Assembly (NCBI GenBank): GCA_018401555.1
Contig: JAGYKP010000087.1
Span: forward strand, 124,001 to 188,000
Length of the DNA: 64,000 bases
Source of the DNA: Halomonas sp.
GTDB taxonomy: Bacteria > Pseudomonadota > Gammaproteobacteria > Pseudomonadales > Halomonadaceae
Direction of reading: 5' to 3'
The notes under the pieces were generated by a model. It worked only from the letters and a program-made list of their open reading frames with translations. It did not search any database and was not told the DNA's origin. Below are positions 30,249 to 41,207 of this stretch, piece after piece; position 1 is the stretch's first letter; each line of letters opens with the position of its first letter. The position numbers and the translations under genes were made by a program.

Positions 30249-31066
30249 TGGCACAGAGCAACAACTCCATCAAGAAGATCCTGACGGTGGCGTTCGCACT
30301 CTGCATCGTGTGTTCGGTCATCGTCTCTACCGCCGCGGTGGCACTGCGCTCGAAGCAGCAGTTCAACCAGGAGCTGGATCGCAAGACCAACATCCTCAAC
30401 GTCGCCGATCTCTACGAGTCCGGCATGGACGTGAACGAGACCTTCGAGTCCAGCATCACGCCGCGGGTGGTCAACCTGGATACCGGCGAGTACTCCGAGG
30501 AGCACGACCCGGCCACCTACAACGCCTTCGAGTCGCGCCGCGACCCGGCTGCCTCGCGCACCCTCTCGGGCGAGCAGGACCCGGCAGGGTTGACCCGTGT
30601 CGAGAACTTCTCGACCGTCTATCTGGTGGGCGACCCGGATGATCCCGAGCAGATCATCCTGCCGATCCGTGGCCAGGGCCTGTGGGGCCTGATGCGTGGC
30701 TTCCTCGCGGTGGAGGGTGACGGCAACACTATCGTCGGCATCACCTACTACGAGCATGCCGAGACCCCGGGGCTGGGCGGCGAGGTCAACAACCCGCGCT
30801 GGCAGGCCCAGTGGTCTGGCAAGGAGATCTATGGCGGCGAGGATGCGCTCGCCCCGGCGATCCACCTGACCAAGGGCGGGGCCAGCGGCGAGAACGAGGT
30901 TGATGCCCTCTCCGGCGCGACCCTGACCAGCAACGGCGTCACCAACATGCTGCAGTTCTGGCTGAGCCCGGAAGGCTTCGGTGACTACCTGGCCAAGTTC
31001 CGCACTGGCTTGAGCCAGGACGAGGCCCAGGATGCCGACGTCGAACTCGAAGCGGAAGGAGCCTGA
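30248..31066 (+). CDS. nqrC: Na+-NQR subunit C
   Basis: Membrane-anchored periplasmic flavoprotein subunit of 272 aa. One N-terminal transmembrane helix ([19 protein letters not shown]) is followed by the FMN-binding domain; the FMN-acceptor Thr lies in the ApbE target motif [13 protein letters not shown]. Intact. ATG 30248 overlaps the nqrB stop; nqrD follows after 2 nt. The acceptor motif means an ApbE flavin transferase must exist elsewhere, as none lies in this operon. Confidence 0.96.
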   Translation: MAQSNNSIKKILTVAFALCIVCSVIVSTAAVALRSKQQFNQELDRKTNILNVADLYESGMDVNETFESSITPRVVNLDTGEYSEEHDPATYNAFESRRDPAASRTLSGEQDPAGLTRVENFSTVYLVGDPDDPEQIILPIRGQGLWGLMRGFLAVEGDGNTIVGITYYEHAETPGLGGEVNNPRWQAQWSGKEIYGGEDALAPAIHLTKGGASGENEVDALSGATLTSNGVTNMLQFWLSPEGFGDYLAKFRTGLSQDEAQDADVELEAEGA

Positions 31067-31068
31067 TC

Positions 31069-31737
<669 letters not shown>

Positions 31738-31738
31738 C

Positions 31739-32356
<618 letters not shown>

Positions 32357-32422
32357 AGCAGGTCGTCCTTGCCCGGCGCCGCGGCGCCGGGTGCCAGGCA
32401 ACGCAAGCAATAGGAAACCGAC

Positions 32423-33655
32423 ATGGTTGATACATCACTTATCTTGCTCGGTGTGGTCATGTTCACCCTGGTCGTCATCGGCCTGGTGCTGATCATCCTG
32501 GCCGCCCGCAGCAGGCTGGTCAGCACCGGTGACGTGCAGATCGAGGTCAACGGTGATCCCGAGCACACCCTCACCACCCAGGCCGGGGGCAAGCTGCTCA
32601 ACACCCTGGCCGCCAATGGCATCTTCCTCTCCTCCGCCTGCGGTGGCGGTGGCTCCTGTGCCCAGTGCAAGTGTCGCGTGGAGGAGGGCGGTGGCTCCAT
32701 CCTGCCCACCGAAGAGCAGCACTTCACCATGCGCGAGAAGAAGGAGGGCTGGCGACTCTCCTGCCAGGTGCCGGTTAAGCAGGACATGAAGATCGAGGTC
32801 CCCGAGGAGGTCTTCGGCGTCAAGAAGTGGGAATGCGAGGTCATCGAGAACCCCAACGTCGCCACCTTCATCAAGGAGCTCAACCTCAAGCTGCCCGAGG
32901 GCGAGGAAGTCGCCTTCCGCGCCGGTGGCTACGTGCAGCTGGTGGCACCGCCGTACGACATCGCCTTCAAGGATTTCGACATCGAGGAGGAGTACCGGGG
33001 TGACTGGGAGAAGTTTGGTCTGTTCAACATCTCCCACAAGAACAACGAGGAGGTCATCCGCGCCTACTCCATGGCGAACTACCCGGAAGAGAAGGGCATC
33101 CTCAAGTTCAACATCCGTATCGCCACTCCGCCGCCCAACACCGACCACCCCCCGGGCCTGATGTCCACCTACGTCTTCAGCCTGAAGCCGGGTGACAAGG
33201 TCACCGTGATGGGGCCCTTCGGCGAGTTCTTCGCCAAGGACACCGATGCCGAGATGGTCTTCGTCGGTGGTGGTGCCGGCATGGCGCCGATGCGCAGCCA
33301 TATCTTCGACCAGCTCAAGCGCCTCAACTCCAAGCGCAAGATCTCCTTCTGGTACGGCGCGCGCTCCTGGCGCGAGACCTTCTACAACGAGGAGTACGAC
33401 AAGCTGGCCGAGGAGCACGACAACTTCGAGTGGCACCTGGCGCTGTCCGACCCGCAGCCCGAGGACAACTGGGAAGGCCCCACCGGCTTCATCCACAACG
33501 TCCTCTACGAGAACTACCTCAAGGACCATCCGGCCCCCGAGGACTGCGAGTACTACATGTGCGGGCCGCCCATGATGAACGCCTCCGTGATCAAGCTGCT
33601 GCTCGATCTCGGGGTGGAGCCCGAGAACATCCTGCTGGATGATTTCGGCGGATGA
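32423..33655 (+). CDS. nqrF: Na+-NQR subunit F (NADH dehydrogenase, FAD/2Fe-2S)
   Basis: Entry point for electrons from NADH, 410 aa. One N-terminal membrane helix ([17 protein letters not shown]), a 2Fe-2S ferredoxin domain ([16 protein letters not shown], with a distal Cys in LSCQVPV), an FAD-binding motif RAYSMANYP and NADH-binding motifs [12 protein letters not shown] and YYMCGPPMM. Intact, with the family's full length. A hairpin follows at 33682. Confidence 0.97.
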   Translation: MVDTSLILLGVVMFTLVVIGLVLIILAARSRLVSTGDVQIEVNGDPEHTLTTQAGGKLLNTLAANGIFLSSACGGGGSCAQCKCRVEEGGGSILPTEEQHFTMREKKEGWRLSCQVPVKQDMKIEVPEEVFGVKKWECEVIENPNVATFIKELNLKLPEGEEVAFRAGGYVQLVAPPYDIAFKDFDIEEEYRGDWEKFGLFNISHKNNEEVIRAYSMANYPEEKGILKFNIRIATPPPNTDHPPGLMSTYVFSLKPGDKVTVMGPFGEFFAKDTDAEMVFVGGGAGMAPMRSHIFDQLKRLNSKRKISFWYGARSWRETFYNEEYDKLAEEHDNFEWHLALSDPQPEDNWEGPTGFIHNVLYENYLKDHPAPEDCEYYMCGPPMMNASVIKLLLDLGVEPENILLDDFGG

Positions 33656-33681
33656 TCCCACTCGCCGTCAGGCGGCAACGG

Positions 33682-33703
33682 GGGCCGGCCAAGAGGCCGG
33701 CCC
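33682..33703 (+). terminator. Hairpin after nqrF
   Basis: Perfect 9-bp stem GGGCCGGCC / GGCCGGCCC with a 4-nt loop (AAGA), 27 nt after the nqrF stop, followed by TCGCTGT. It probably ends most nqr transcripts. Between here and nqrM lie two direct repeats CCTAGT(A/G)CAT at 33774-33783 and 33794-33803, exactly 20 bp apart. Confidence 0.65.
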
Positions 33704-33866
33704 TCGCTGTATGGGGCATATCGGTCGTATCGCTCGGCCATCTCCCGGAACGCGAAGCACCCTGCATTGTCCCTAGTACATGGTAATTGAACCTAGTGCA
33801 TAGGAAGAGACGAATCCGGGAATTCGCCCCGCGCATGCCGGGGCACCCACTCAAGGGGAGATTCTG

Positions 33867-34121
33867 ATGACTATCTGGCTTATTGCCTTCGCCTTCATGC
33901 TGCTGATCATGGCCGCCATGGCCGTCGGCGTGATCATGGGCCGCAAGCCCATCGCCGGCTCCTGCGGCGGCCTCAACCAGCTCGGCCTGAAGGATGGCTG
34001 CGAGATCTGCGGCGGCAAGGACGAGGTGTGCGAGGAGGAGAATCGCAAGGCTGGCAGTGCGCGTCGCCGCAGCGACGAGAGCCGCGGCGCCGACCTGGGG
34101 TATGACGCCACTCGGCGTTAG
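33867..34121 (+). CDS. nqrM: Na+-NQR maturation protein NqrM (DUF539)
   Basis: 84-aa membrane protein needed to insert iron into the NqrD/E centre. One N-terminal helix (IWLIAFAFMLLIMAAMAVGVIMG) and the family's four-cysteine motif SCGGLNQLG ... GCEICGGKDEVC. The C-terminal tail is charged. It lies 211 bp after nqrF; in many gammaproteobacteria apbE sits between them, but here it does not. Confidence 0.9.
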   Translation: MTIWLIAFAFMLLIMAAMAVGVIMGRKPIAGSCGGLNQLGLKDGCEICGGKDEVCEEENRKAGSARRRSDESRGADLGYDATRR

Positions 34122-34148
34122 TCATTACCACAGGCATGCTCCTCCAGC

Positions 34149-34187
34149 ACAGCCCCGTCAGCGCAGAGCTGACGGGGGCTGTCTCTT
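34149..34187 (+). terminator. Rho-independent terminator after nqrM
   Basis: Stem ACAGCCCCGTCAGC / GCTGACGGGGGCTGT (14 bp, one bulged G), loop GCAGA, followed by CTCTTT. It ends the nqr region. Confidence 0.85.
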
Positions 34188-34189
34188 TG

Positions 34190-34541
34190 GCTTGAGTAGC
34201 TTCGAACTTCCTTCCCTGTCCTCTGGCTCCATGTCCCCATCACCTCCTGTCATGCCTTGCCATTTTCTGGACTACTAAACCTAGTTCGATGGAATGAAGA
34301 TTTTCAGCCTCGCTACGCTTGAAATATGAGGTCCTGAATCACTGCAGGATTGTTAAATCATGTAATAATGTGTTTCAGGAGTCATGCGCTTCATATCACT
34401 CAGTTGAACTGGATGGCATCAGTTTGTCAGCTTGATGCAAGTGCTAACAGCAATGTTTTTGTTGCTGACGGAAAGGCTTTATCAAAAATAATACCCAGTC
34501 ATGGAGTATTGATAATTCAGCAGCGTGGGGGTGGAGGTGTG
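34190..34541. promoter_or_regulatory. AT-richer leader region before first wza
   Basis: About 350 bp without a gene I can support. GC drops sharply compared with the nqr operon. There is a small dyad CAGCAA-TGTTTTTG-TTGCTG (34449-34468) and another AATAC ... GTATT near 34490-34510, but no JUMPstart/ops sequence, unlike the second wza locus. The reading frame of wza is open upstream, but the lipoprotein signal fixes the start at 34542. Confidence 0.5.
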
Positions 34542-35654
34542 ATGAATTTTCATCGACGAGCAGCGCCATTTTTCCTGGTTTGTGGGACGGCATTGATGAC
34601 CGGGTGTTCATTGGCTCCTGGTGGGCATATCGATTATCAGGCAGAAGCCGTGTCTATCGATCATCTGGTAGATATTCAAGCAATTACTCCGACACTGGTA
34701 TCTACCTATCGTCAGGAGGTCAGTTCCGCAAGACCAATGCCACAACATGTAAGTTCAGCGCTTTCGGAGTATGAATATCGTGTAGGTGTAGGCGATATTC
34801 TCAGCATTACAGTCTATGACCATCCTGAATTGACAATTCCCGCAGGGGGAGAGAGAAGTGCAGCTGAGGCTGGGCATGAAGTTCAGAAGGATGGCACCAT
34901 CTTTTATCCTTATATCGGCCGTATTGAAGTGTCAGGGAGAACCGTTCCGGCCATAAGAAGGGATATGGCACGTCGGCTCGCAACCTACATAACGGATCCT
35001 CAGGTTGATGTAAGAGTAGCAGCTTACAACTCTCAGAAAGTCTATGTCAGCGGCTCGGTAAGTGAGCCAGGCACCTTGCCCATTACATCCAAGCCCATGA
35101 CTCTTGTAGATGCGGTTAGCCTGGCTGGTGGAGCCCTTGAAGATGCTAACTGGCATGAAGTCATTCTCAACCGTGATGGTCGTGAAGAGAAACTTTCCCT
35201 GTTTGCCCTGCTACGTGAGGGAGACATGACCCAGAACCGTCTACTGCAAAATGGGGATGTTGTTCACGTGCCTAGTGCCGAGAATCAGGCAGTGGCCGTC
35301 ATGGGGCAGGTTCGCCGCCCCGGCAATCTGACCCTGGGCAACGAGCGTATCTCGCTGACCGACGCGATCGCCAGGGCTGGAGGTATCAGCGAAGAGACTG
35401 CCGAGCCTTCTGGCATTTTCGTCATTCGTGGTCAAGGTGCTGATAGCAATAAAGTTGCGACGGTGTATCAGCTGGATGTCAGCAATGCAGCCGCATTCAG
35501 CATGGGAAGCCAGTTCCCTCTCGAGCCGCAAGACGTCATCTACGTTACCACGGCACCGCTGGCTCGCTGGAATCGTGTGATCAGCCAACTCCTGCCGTCA
35601 CTGGTTCTCCCCGGGAACGTCGCAGAAAGTGCTACGGATGTAAGCGACCTTTGA
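34542..35654 (+). CDS. wza: Polysaccharide export outer-membrane lipoprotein, Wza family (copy 1)
   Basis: Octameric outer-membrane channel for capsule or exopolysaccharide. It has 370 aa from ATG 34542 (MNFHRRAAPFFLVCG), with lipobox MTGC. A Poly_export domain (YRVGVGDILSITVYDHPEL ... YIGRIEVSG) is followed by two SLBB domains (KVYVSGSVSEPGTLPI and VAVMGQVRRPGNLTLG) and a C-terminal amphipathic helix (RWNRVISQLLPSLVL). It is a clear paralogue of the gene at 57159. Codon use in the first half is more AT-rich than in the second half. Confidence 0.94.
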   Translation: MNFHRRAAPFFLVCGTALMTGCSLAPGGHIDYQAEAVSIDHLVDIQAITPTLVSTYRQEVSSARPMPQHVSSALSEYEYRVGVGDILSITVYDHPELTIPAGGERSAAEAGHEVQKDGTIFYPYIGRIEVSGRTVPAIRRDMARRLATYITDPQVDVRVAAYNSQKVYVSGSVSEPGTLPITSKPMTLVDAVSLAGGALEDANWHEVILNRDGREEKLSLFALLREGDMTQNRLLQNGDVVHVPSAENQAVAVMGQVRRPGNLTLGNERISLTDAIARAGGISEETAEPSGIFVIRGQGADSNKVATVYQLDVSNAAAFSMGSQFPLEPQDVIYVTTAPLARWNRVISQLLPSLVLPGNVAESATDVSDL

Positions 35655-35691
35655 CGTCGAAATGGTATGAACAGCTGCATAGGGAAGAGAC

Positions 35692-38058
35692 ATGAATACG
35701 GGCGCGATAACCAGACATACCATGGATTCCCTCGACCTTCGCAGGCTACTTGGGCTGTTGCTCGACCATAAGTGGCTGATCATTTTTCTGACACTGATTT
35801 TCACGCTGGTAGGCATTGCCTATGCATTGCTGGCAACGCCAATCTATCGTGGGGATGCACTGGTGCAAGTCGAGCGGCGATCTTCAGTTAGTCCGCTCGG
35901 AGACCTTGCCAACGTCATGGGCGATACGGGGTATGCCGCCGATAGCAGCACCGCTGCCGAGGTCCAGATCCTTCAGTCCCGAATGGTATTGAGCCAGGTG
36001 GTTGAGCGCACGGGCCTGGATACAGCGGTGGTTCCCAACTCGCTGCCACTGGTCGGCAACTTCGTGCAGAGAAAGGAGATCCCCCGGCCCGGGTTTGCCA
36101 CCGAAACCTTCAGGATGAGTGAATGGCTGCCCTCTACCATCGCATTGCCGGAGGCGGTCCGGTCACACCCAGCAACGCCAGAAGCGCTGAAAGGGGGCAT
36201 ATCACTTCCCGAATCCCTGACCGAATGGCTCTCCTTGCCGGCGTTCCTGCGCGGATATTCTGCAGTATGGGGCGGTGAGTCCTTGCGGCTGGGCCGATTC
36301 GAGGTTGCCGACAGCCTTCGCGGGATACCGCTTGTCCTGAAGGTCCTGTCGGACAATACCTACGCCGTGACTCAGCTGGGAGAAGAGCCACAGGAACTTG
36401 GCGAAGGTGTCGTGGGCGAGCTGGGTAGCTTCAGCGATGGTGAGCTCTTGCTTCGCGTTGCTGACCTGCGGGCTGCGCCAGGCGCCGAGTTTTCCCTGAT
36501 CAAGCATACCCTCCCCACAGCGGTGAGAAGCCTCAGCCAGCGGCTGTCGGTGAATGAGGTCAGCAGTGCTCGGACTGCCAGCACAGGCATGCTGCGTCTC
36601 AGTCTGACCGGTACCAACCCAGAGGAGATAAGGAGCACGCTGGACTCGGTGGCGGAGATATTCCTGACCCAGAACGTTCAACGGCAGTCAGCCGAGGCAG
36701 AAAAGAGTCTGGCATTTCTCGAGGATCAGGCGCCTGAACTGCGAACTCAACTGGCCGCCGCCGAAGAGAGCCTGAACCAGTATCGTGTCGAGCAGGATAG
36801 CGTTGACCTCACCTCCGAGGCCCAGGCAACCGTTCAACAGTTCATCGATCTTGAGAGTCGACTCAGCGAACTTCAACTGGAAGAGGAAGCTCTGGCCCAG
36901 CGCTATACCACCAATCATCCGAGCTATCAGTCACTACTGCGCCAGAAGCGCCAGTTGCAAGAAGAGCGTGAACGACTCAACGCTCGAGTCGATGAGCTGC
37001 CGGCCGCTCAGCAGGAGGTTGTGCGTCGCACACGTGATGTCGAAGTCACTCAGGCGATCTATCTGAACGTCTTGAACAAGATGCAGGAGCTTGAAGTCGC
37101 CAGGGCGGGTACTGTCGGCAATGTTCGCATCATCGACAGTGCACTCGTTGAGGAGTTTCCGATCGAGCCTCGCAAACCACTCGTGGTGTTACTAGCCATG
37201 ATCCTTGGCGCATTGGTCTCTGTCGCTATTGTGCTCCTGCGCGGCTTTCTCAATCGCGGTATCGAGGCGCCCGAACAACTCGAAGACGCTGGCTTGCCAG
37301 TGTACGCCACTATTCCTCTATCCAGCGAGCAGAAGAAACTGGTCAAGCGAGTCAAGCATCGTCGCGAGCGCCATTCCCGTGAGGTAACCGCGGATGTACT
37401 GATGGCCAGAGCGCCGAGCGATACTACTGCCGAGGCGGTACGAGGACTACGAACTAGCTTGCACTTCGCGATGCTCGACTCGGCAGACAATCGTCTGATG
37501 ATCACCGGACCAAGCCCCGGGATCGGAAAGAGCTTCATTGCAGTGAACCTGGGAGCTGCCTGTGCCCAGGCTGGTCAGAAGGTGTTAGTGATCGATGCCG
37601 ATATGCGCAAGGGGCATCTGCACCATGCCTTCGCCGGCAGCAGCAGCCCGGGGCTGTCGGAATTGCTCGGTGGTGGGCATGACAGGCATGAAGTGATCCG
37701 TGCCAGTGGTATCGAAGGATTGGATTACGTGTCACGGGGTACTGCACCACCGAATCCCTCCGAACTGCTCATGACCTCCGGCTTCAGCCTCTTTCTTGAA
37801 CAGGTCAGTGAGAGTTATGACTTGGTCATCCTCGATACTCCTCCCGTACTGGCAGTAACGGATGCAAGCATCATCAGTGCTCAGTGCGGAACTTCGCTTC
37901 TGGTAGCTCGGCATAGGCAGAATCCAGTGCGAGAACTTATCAATGCCAGTCGTCGACTTGAGAGTGGTGGTGGAAAGGTCAAGGGAGTCATCCTCAATGC
38001 CATGGAGAAAACGGCTGTCGCTAACTACGGCTATGGATACTACCAGTACTCCTACTAG
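35692..38058 (+). CDS. wzc: Polysaccharide co-polymerase / BY-kinase, Wzc family (copy 1)
   Basis: Inner-membrane chain-length regulator fused to an autophosphorylating tyrosine kinase, 788 aa. TM1 KWLIIFLTLIFTLVGIAYALL, Wzz-type periplasmic coiled coil, TM2 LVVLLAMILGALVSVAIVLL. Kinase motifs: Walker A GPSPGIGKSF, Walker A' VLVIDADMRKG, Walker B LVILDTPPV, and a C-terminal Tyr cluster NYGYGYYQYSY. Compared with copy 2 it carries about 50 extra residues near position 145-195. No wzb phosphatase lies in this locus. Intact. Confidence 0.95.
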   Translation: MNTGAITRHTMDSLDLRRLLGLLLDHKWLIIFLTLIFTLVGIAYALLATPIYRGDALVQVERRSSVSPLGDLANVMGDTGYAADSSTAAEVQILQSRMVLSQVVERTGLDTAVVPNSLPLVGNFVQRKEIPRPGFATETFRMSEWLPSTIALPEAVRSHPATPEALKGGISLPESLTEWLSLPAFLRGYSAVWGGESLRLGRFEVADSLRGIPLVLKVLSDNTYAVTQLGEEPQELGEGVVGELGSFSDGELLLRVADLRAAPGAEFSLIKHTLPTAVRSLSQRLSVNEVSSARTASTGMLRLSLTGTNPEEIRSTLDSVAEIFLTQNVQRQSAEAEKSLAFLEDQAPELRTQLAAAEESLNQYRVEQDSVDLTSEAQATVQQFIDLESRLSELQLEEEALAQRYTTNHPSYQSLLRQKRQLQEERERLNARVDELPAAQQEVVRRTRDVEVTQAIYLNVLNKMQELEVARAGTVGNVRIIDSALVEEFPIEPRKPLVVLLAMILGALVSVAIVLLRGFLNRGIEAPEQLEDAGLPVYATIPLSSEQKKLVKRVKHRRERHSREVTADVLMARAPSDTTAEAVRGLRTSLHFAMLDSADNRLMITGPSPGIGKSFIAVNLGAACAQAGQKVLVIDADMRKGHLHHAFAGSSSPGLSELLGGGHDRHEVIRASGIEGLDYVSRGTAPPNPSELLMTSGFSLFLEQVSESYDLVILDTPPVLAVTDASIISAQCGTSLLVARHRQNPVRELINASRRLESGGGKVKGVILNAMEKTAVANYGYGYYQYSY

Positions 38059-38109
38059 TGATTTTTTGGCAACACCTCGAAGGGCAGTGCGATCCGGATT
38101 AAGGAGGGC

Positions 38110-38979
38110 ATGATGAAAGGAATTGTTCTGGCTGGTGGCAGTGGTACCAGACTGTATCCCAGCACTCTGGGAGTATCCAAGCAGCTACTTCCCATCTATG
38201 ACAAGCCGATGATTTATTATCCACTCTCGGTGCTGATGTTGGCAGGTATAAGAGATATCCTGGTAATTACTACGCCAGATGACTGCAAGGCATTTCAGCG
38301 ACTTCTGGGTGATGGAAGTCAATTCGGGGTCCATCTCAGCTACAGTGAGCAGCCAAGTCCTGATGGACTGGCTCAAGCATTTATAATAGGCGAAAAGTTT
38401 ATTGGCGATGATAGCGTGTGCCTCGTTCTCGGAGACAATATTTTTTATGGCCACGCTTTCAGTCCCAAACTTATAAAGGCCGCAAGGCGCAGTCAAGGGG
38501 CTACGGTATTCGGGTACCAGGTCAAGGATCCTGAGCGATTCGGTGTCGTGGAGTTTGACGAGGAGAGGCGTGCGGTATCAATTGAGGAGAAGCCGGAAAC
38601 CCCGAAATCCGATTATGCAGTCACCGGGCTCTACTTCTACGACAACGATGTCATTGAAATAGCAAAGTCGGTAAAACCTTCTGGCCGTGGGGAGCTCGAA
38701 ATAACAAGCATAAATCAGGTATATCTTAAGCGTGGTGATCTACATGTCGAGCTGCTTGGTCGTGGCTATGCCTGGTTGGATACCGGAACTCATGAAAGTC
38801 TGCTTGAGGCGGCACAGTTTGTCGAGATCATAGAGAGGCGACAGGGGTACAAGATTGCCTGCCTGGAAGAGATCGGTTGGCGAAAGGGCTGGTTGCAGCG
38901 GGAGCAGGTCATGGAGAGGGCCGAGGCATTGGCCAAGAATTGTTATGGCAAGTACCTGCTAAGTGTGATGTCCACATGA
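38110..38979 (+). CDS. rfbA: Glucose-1-phosphate thymidylyltransferase
   Basis: Makes dTDP-glucose, the first step toward dTDP-deoxysugars. It has 289 aa. Nucleotidyl-transfer motif [16 protein letters not shown], then [27 protein letters not shown] and the FGVVEFDE and IEEKPE blocks. ATG 38110 or 38113 (MMKG). The stop overlaps the following ATG (ATGA). Its partner rfbB lies about 9.8 kb downstream in the same locus. Confidence 0.96.
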   Translation: MMKGIVLAGGSGTRLYPSTLGVSKQLLPIYDKPMIYYPLSVLMLAGIRDILVITTPDDCKAFQRLLGDGSQFGVHLSYSEQPSPDGLAQAFIIGEKFIGDDSVCLVLGDNIFYGHAFSPKLIKAARRSQGATVFGYQVKDPERFGVVEFDEERRAVSIEEKPETPKSDYAVTGLYFYDNDVIEIAKSVKPSGRGELEITSINQVYLKRGDLHVELLGRGYAWLDTGTHESLLEAAQFVEIIERRQGYKIACLEEIGWRKGWLQREQVMERAEALAKNCYGKYLLSVMST

Positions 38980-40087
38980 TTGCGGTTACACGCCCCTACC
39001 TGCCCGATATCGACAAGGTCAAGGCGTACCTTGATGGCATTTATGAGCGCCAGTGGCTGACGAACCAAGGGCCGCTTCATCAGGCCTTGACGACCCGGCT
39101 GGAAGACTACCTCGGGGTCAGCAATCTGGTTCTTGTCGCCAATGGAACGTTAGCGCTTCAGATAGCATTTCGGGTTCTTGGTATTGGCCCATCTGTCGAC
39201 CGGAAGTCGCAGGCAATAACGACACCTTTTACGTTCATCGCTACTGCCAGTGCACTGAAATGGGAAGGGGTTCACCTCCGATTTGTCGATATTGATCCAG
39301 AAAGCTGGTGCCTGGATCCATATCGTATGAAAACTATGACCCCGGTTACACGCAGGCAATAGTTCCGGTACATGTCTTTGGCAACCCTTGTGATGTAAAC
39401 GCCATCGAGAAGATTGCCACCAGAAACGATCTGAAGGTAATTTATGATGGCGCTCATGCGTTCGGTGTAAAGGGGGCCAACAAGAGTCTGTTGAGCAACG
39501 GAGACGCCACAACATTGAGTTTTCATGCCACCAAGGTATTCCATTGTGTTGAGGGTGGGGCAATCATCTTTCGTAATCCGGATCATGCCGAAAGGGCCAG
39601 GCGAATCATCAATTTCGGTATCGATGGCCAAGGCGAGATACGGGAAGTGGGAATCAATGCCAAAATGAATGAATTCCAATGTGCCATGGGGTTGGCGGTT
39701 CTTGATGAGATGGAAGAGAATATGGCCAGCAGGGCTCTTGCCTGGAATACTTATCATGATCTCCTGAAAGGAGTTGTAGGATTACAAGGGCGGAGCAGAG
39801 AGTATACGAATAACTACAGTTATTTTCCCATCTTGCTAAAGGATGAGGTACAGCTCTCAAGAACGCTCGCAGCGCTGGGCTGTGAAGATATTGGAGCGCG
39901 ACGCTACTTTTACCCTTCGCTCAATCGTGTGTCATGTCTTGGTACTGACGAGGATTCTGACTTGAGTGTCGCTGAGTCTGTGGCAAGCAGGGTCCTCTGT
40001 CTGCCACTCTACTCTGGAGTCCCCGCTCGCCATGTGGCAGAAATCTTGCTGAGTTCTATCATGCATAAAGAGAACGAATGTATATGA
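38976..40087 (+). CDS. VioA-like dTDP-sugar aminotransferase (DegT/DnrJ/EryC1), one frame break
   Basis: PLP-dependent sugar aminotransferase. It starts at ATG 38976, overlapping rfb[21 protein letters not shown] and [12 protein letters not shown] open the protein; [12 protein letters not shown] and [15 protein letters not shown] follow. The frame shifts near 39340, then [30 protein letters not shown] and the PLP Lys in [15 protein letters not shown]. This pattern is closest to VioA, which makes dTDP-4-amino-4,6-dideoxyglucose. That fits rfbA and rfbB in the locus; rmlC and rmlD are absent. The substrate is an inference. Confidence 0.82.
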
Positions 40088-40138
40088 TTTTTACCGTGGT
40101 GATCGCTATGTTGCGGATTTTTTCTTTAGGGGGTCTCA

Positions 40139-41170
40139 GTGAAAAATGAAAACGAGATCACTCGGGAGTGGAGGAAATACCCCGGTGGTACAGTCGTATC
40201 GATCCAGTGTACGACATTCAATAATGCGGCCAATATTGCCCAGGCACTCGAAGGTATGCTGGCGCAGAAGACACCTTTTCCCTATGAGATCATTATCCAT
40301 GACGATGCATCCAGAGATGGTACCGCTGATATAATTCGGTTCTATCATCTTCGTTACCCAAATATAATAAATCCGATCCTTCAGAAAAGTAACCAGCTTT
40401 CTCAAGGGAACTCTCCCGATATCTTCACGTTTCCTCTGTGTCGCGGAAAATATATCGCACTCTGCGAAGGAGATGACTACTGGAGTGACGATTACAAGCT
40501 AGCAAAGCAGGTGGTAGTGCTAGAAGAAAATCCCGAGTGTGACCTCTGTTTTCATGGGACCTATAAACTCGATGTCACTACAGGAGTCAATCATCCGGTC
40601 GCCAACTATGGCAGTATTCCTCGGCTTGTTACGGTTGAAGAGGTAATAGAAAAGCGGTTCGGTACTATTGCAACCGCCTCCGTCATGGCACGACGAAGTG
40701 TGATGAAAAGCTATCAGGATTTTATGTCAGAGCAGGAAGACAAGATCGTAGGCGATGTCTACTTTCATATTCTTGCCTCCCTGCGTGGTGGAGCATACTA
40801 CCTTCCGGAACATATGTCGGTGTATAGATTCAAGGTTCCCGGTTCATGGTCTGAACGCCATGCGAATCACTCGAAGAGGAGAATGGAGTATCTGGAAAGA
40901 AGAGTGCGTTCCTATGAAAGGATGAATAGTATGACTGATTTAAAATTTGACCGAAGTTTTCGGATTGCCAGCCAGGTTCTTGTCATGAAAGGCATCAAGG
41001 AAGAGAGCGCATTGATCAGTGAAAGGCGGTTTTTCTATCGCGATAATGCTCACTATCTAAACTGGAAGCAACGGATACTAGCCTTGTCAATTATGTGCCT
41101 GCCTGGTTCGATATCCCTGCTTCGCCGGGCCAGAAAAATACTGAGTTCCAGTCAAGTCGTTTCTCAGTGA
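40139..41170 (+). CDS. Family 2 glycosyltransferase
   Basis: 343-aa GT-A glycosyltransferase. N-terminal strand VVSIQCTTFNNAANIAQALEGML, nucleotide-sugar Asp pair IIIHDDASRDGTADII, acceptor-side motif ALCEGDDYWSDDYKL, then a His/Asp-rich region (EDKIVGDVYFHILAS). C-terminal hydrophobic residues could bind the membrane. It starts at GTG 40139 with a GGGG ribosome site. Low-GC codon use. Donor and acceptor sugars unknown. Confidence 0.88.
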   Translation: MKNENEITREWRKYPGGTVVSIQCTTFNNAANIAQALEGMLAQKTPFPYEIIIHDDASRDGTADIIRFYHLRYPNIINPILQKSNQLSQGNSPDIFTFPLCRGKYIALCEGDDYWSDDYKLAKQVVVLEENPECDLCFHGTYKLDVTTGVNHPVANYGSIPRLVTVEEVIEKRFGTIATASVMARRSVMKSYQDFMSEQEDKIVGDVYFHILASLRGGAYYLPEHMSVYRFKVPGSWSERHANHSKRRMEYLERRVRSYERMNSMTDLKFDRSFRIASQVLVMKGIKEESALISERRFFYRDNAHYLNWKQRILALSIMCLPGSISLLRRARKILSSSQVVSQ

Positions 41171-41207
41171 TGGTGATTCGCGCCGGTTACTTCCTTCTGG
41201 AGGTCGT

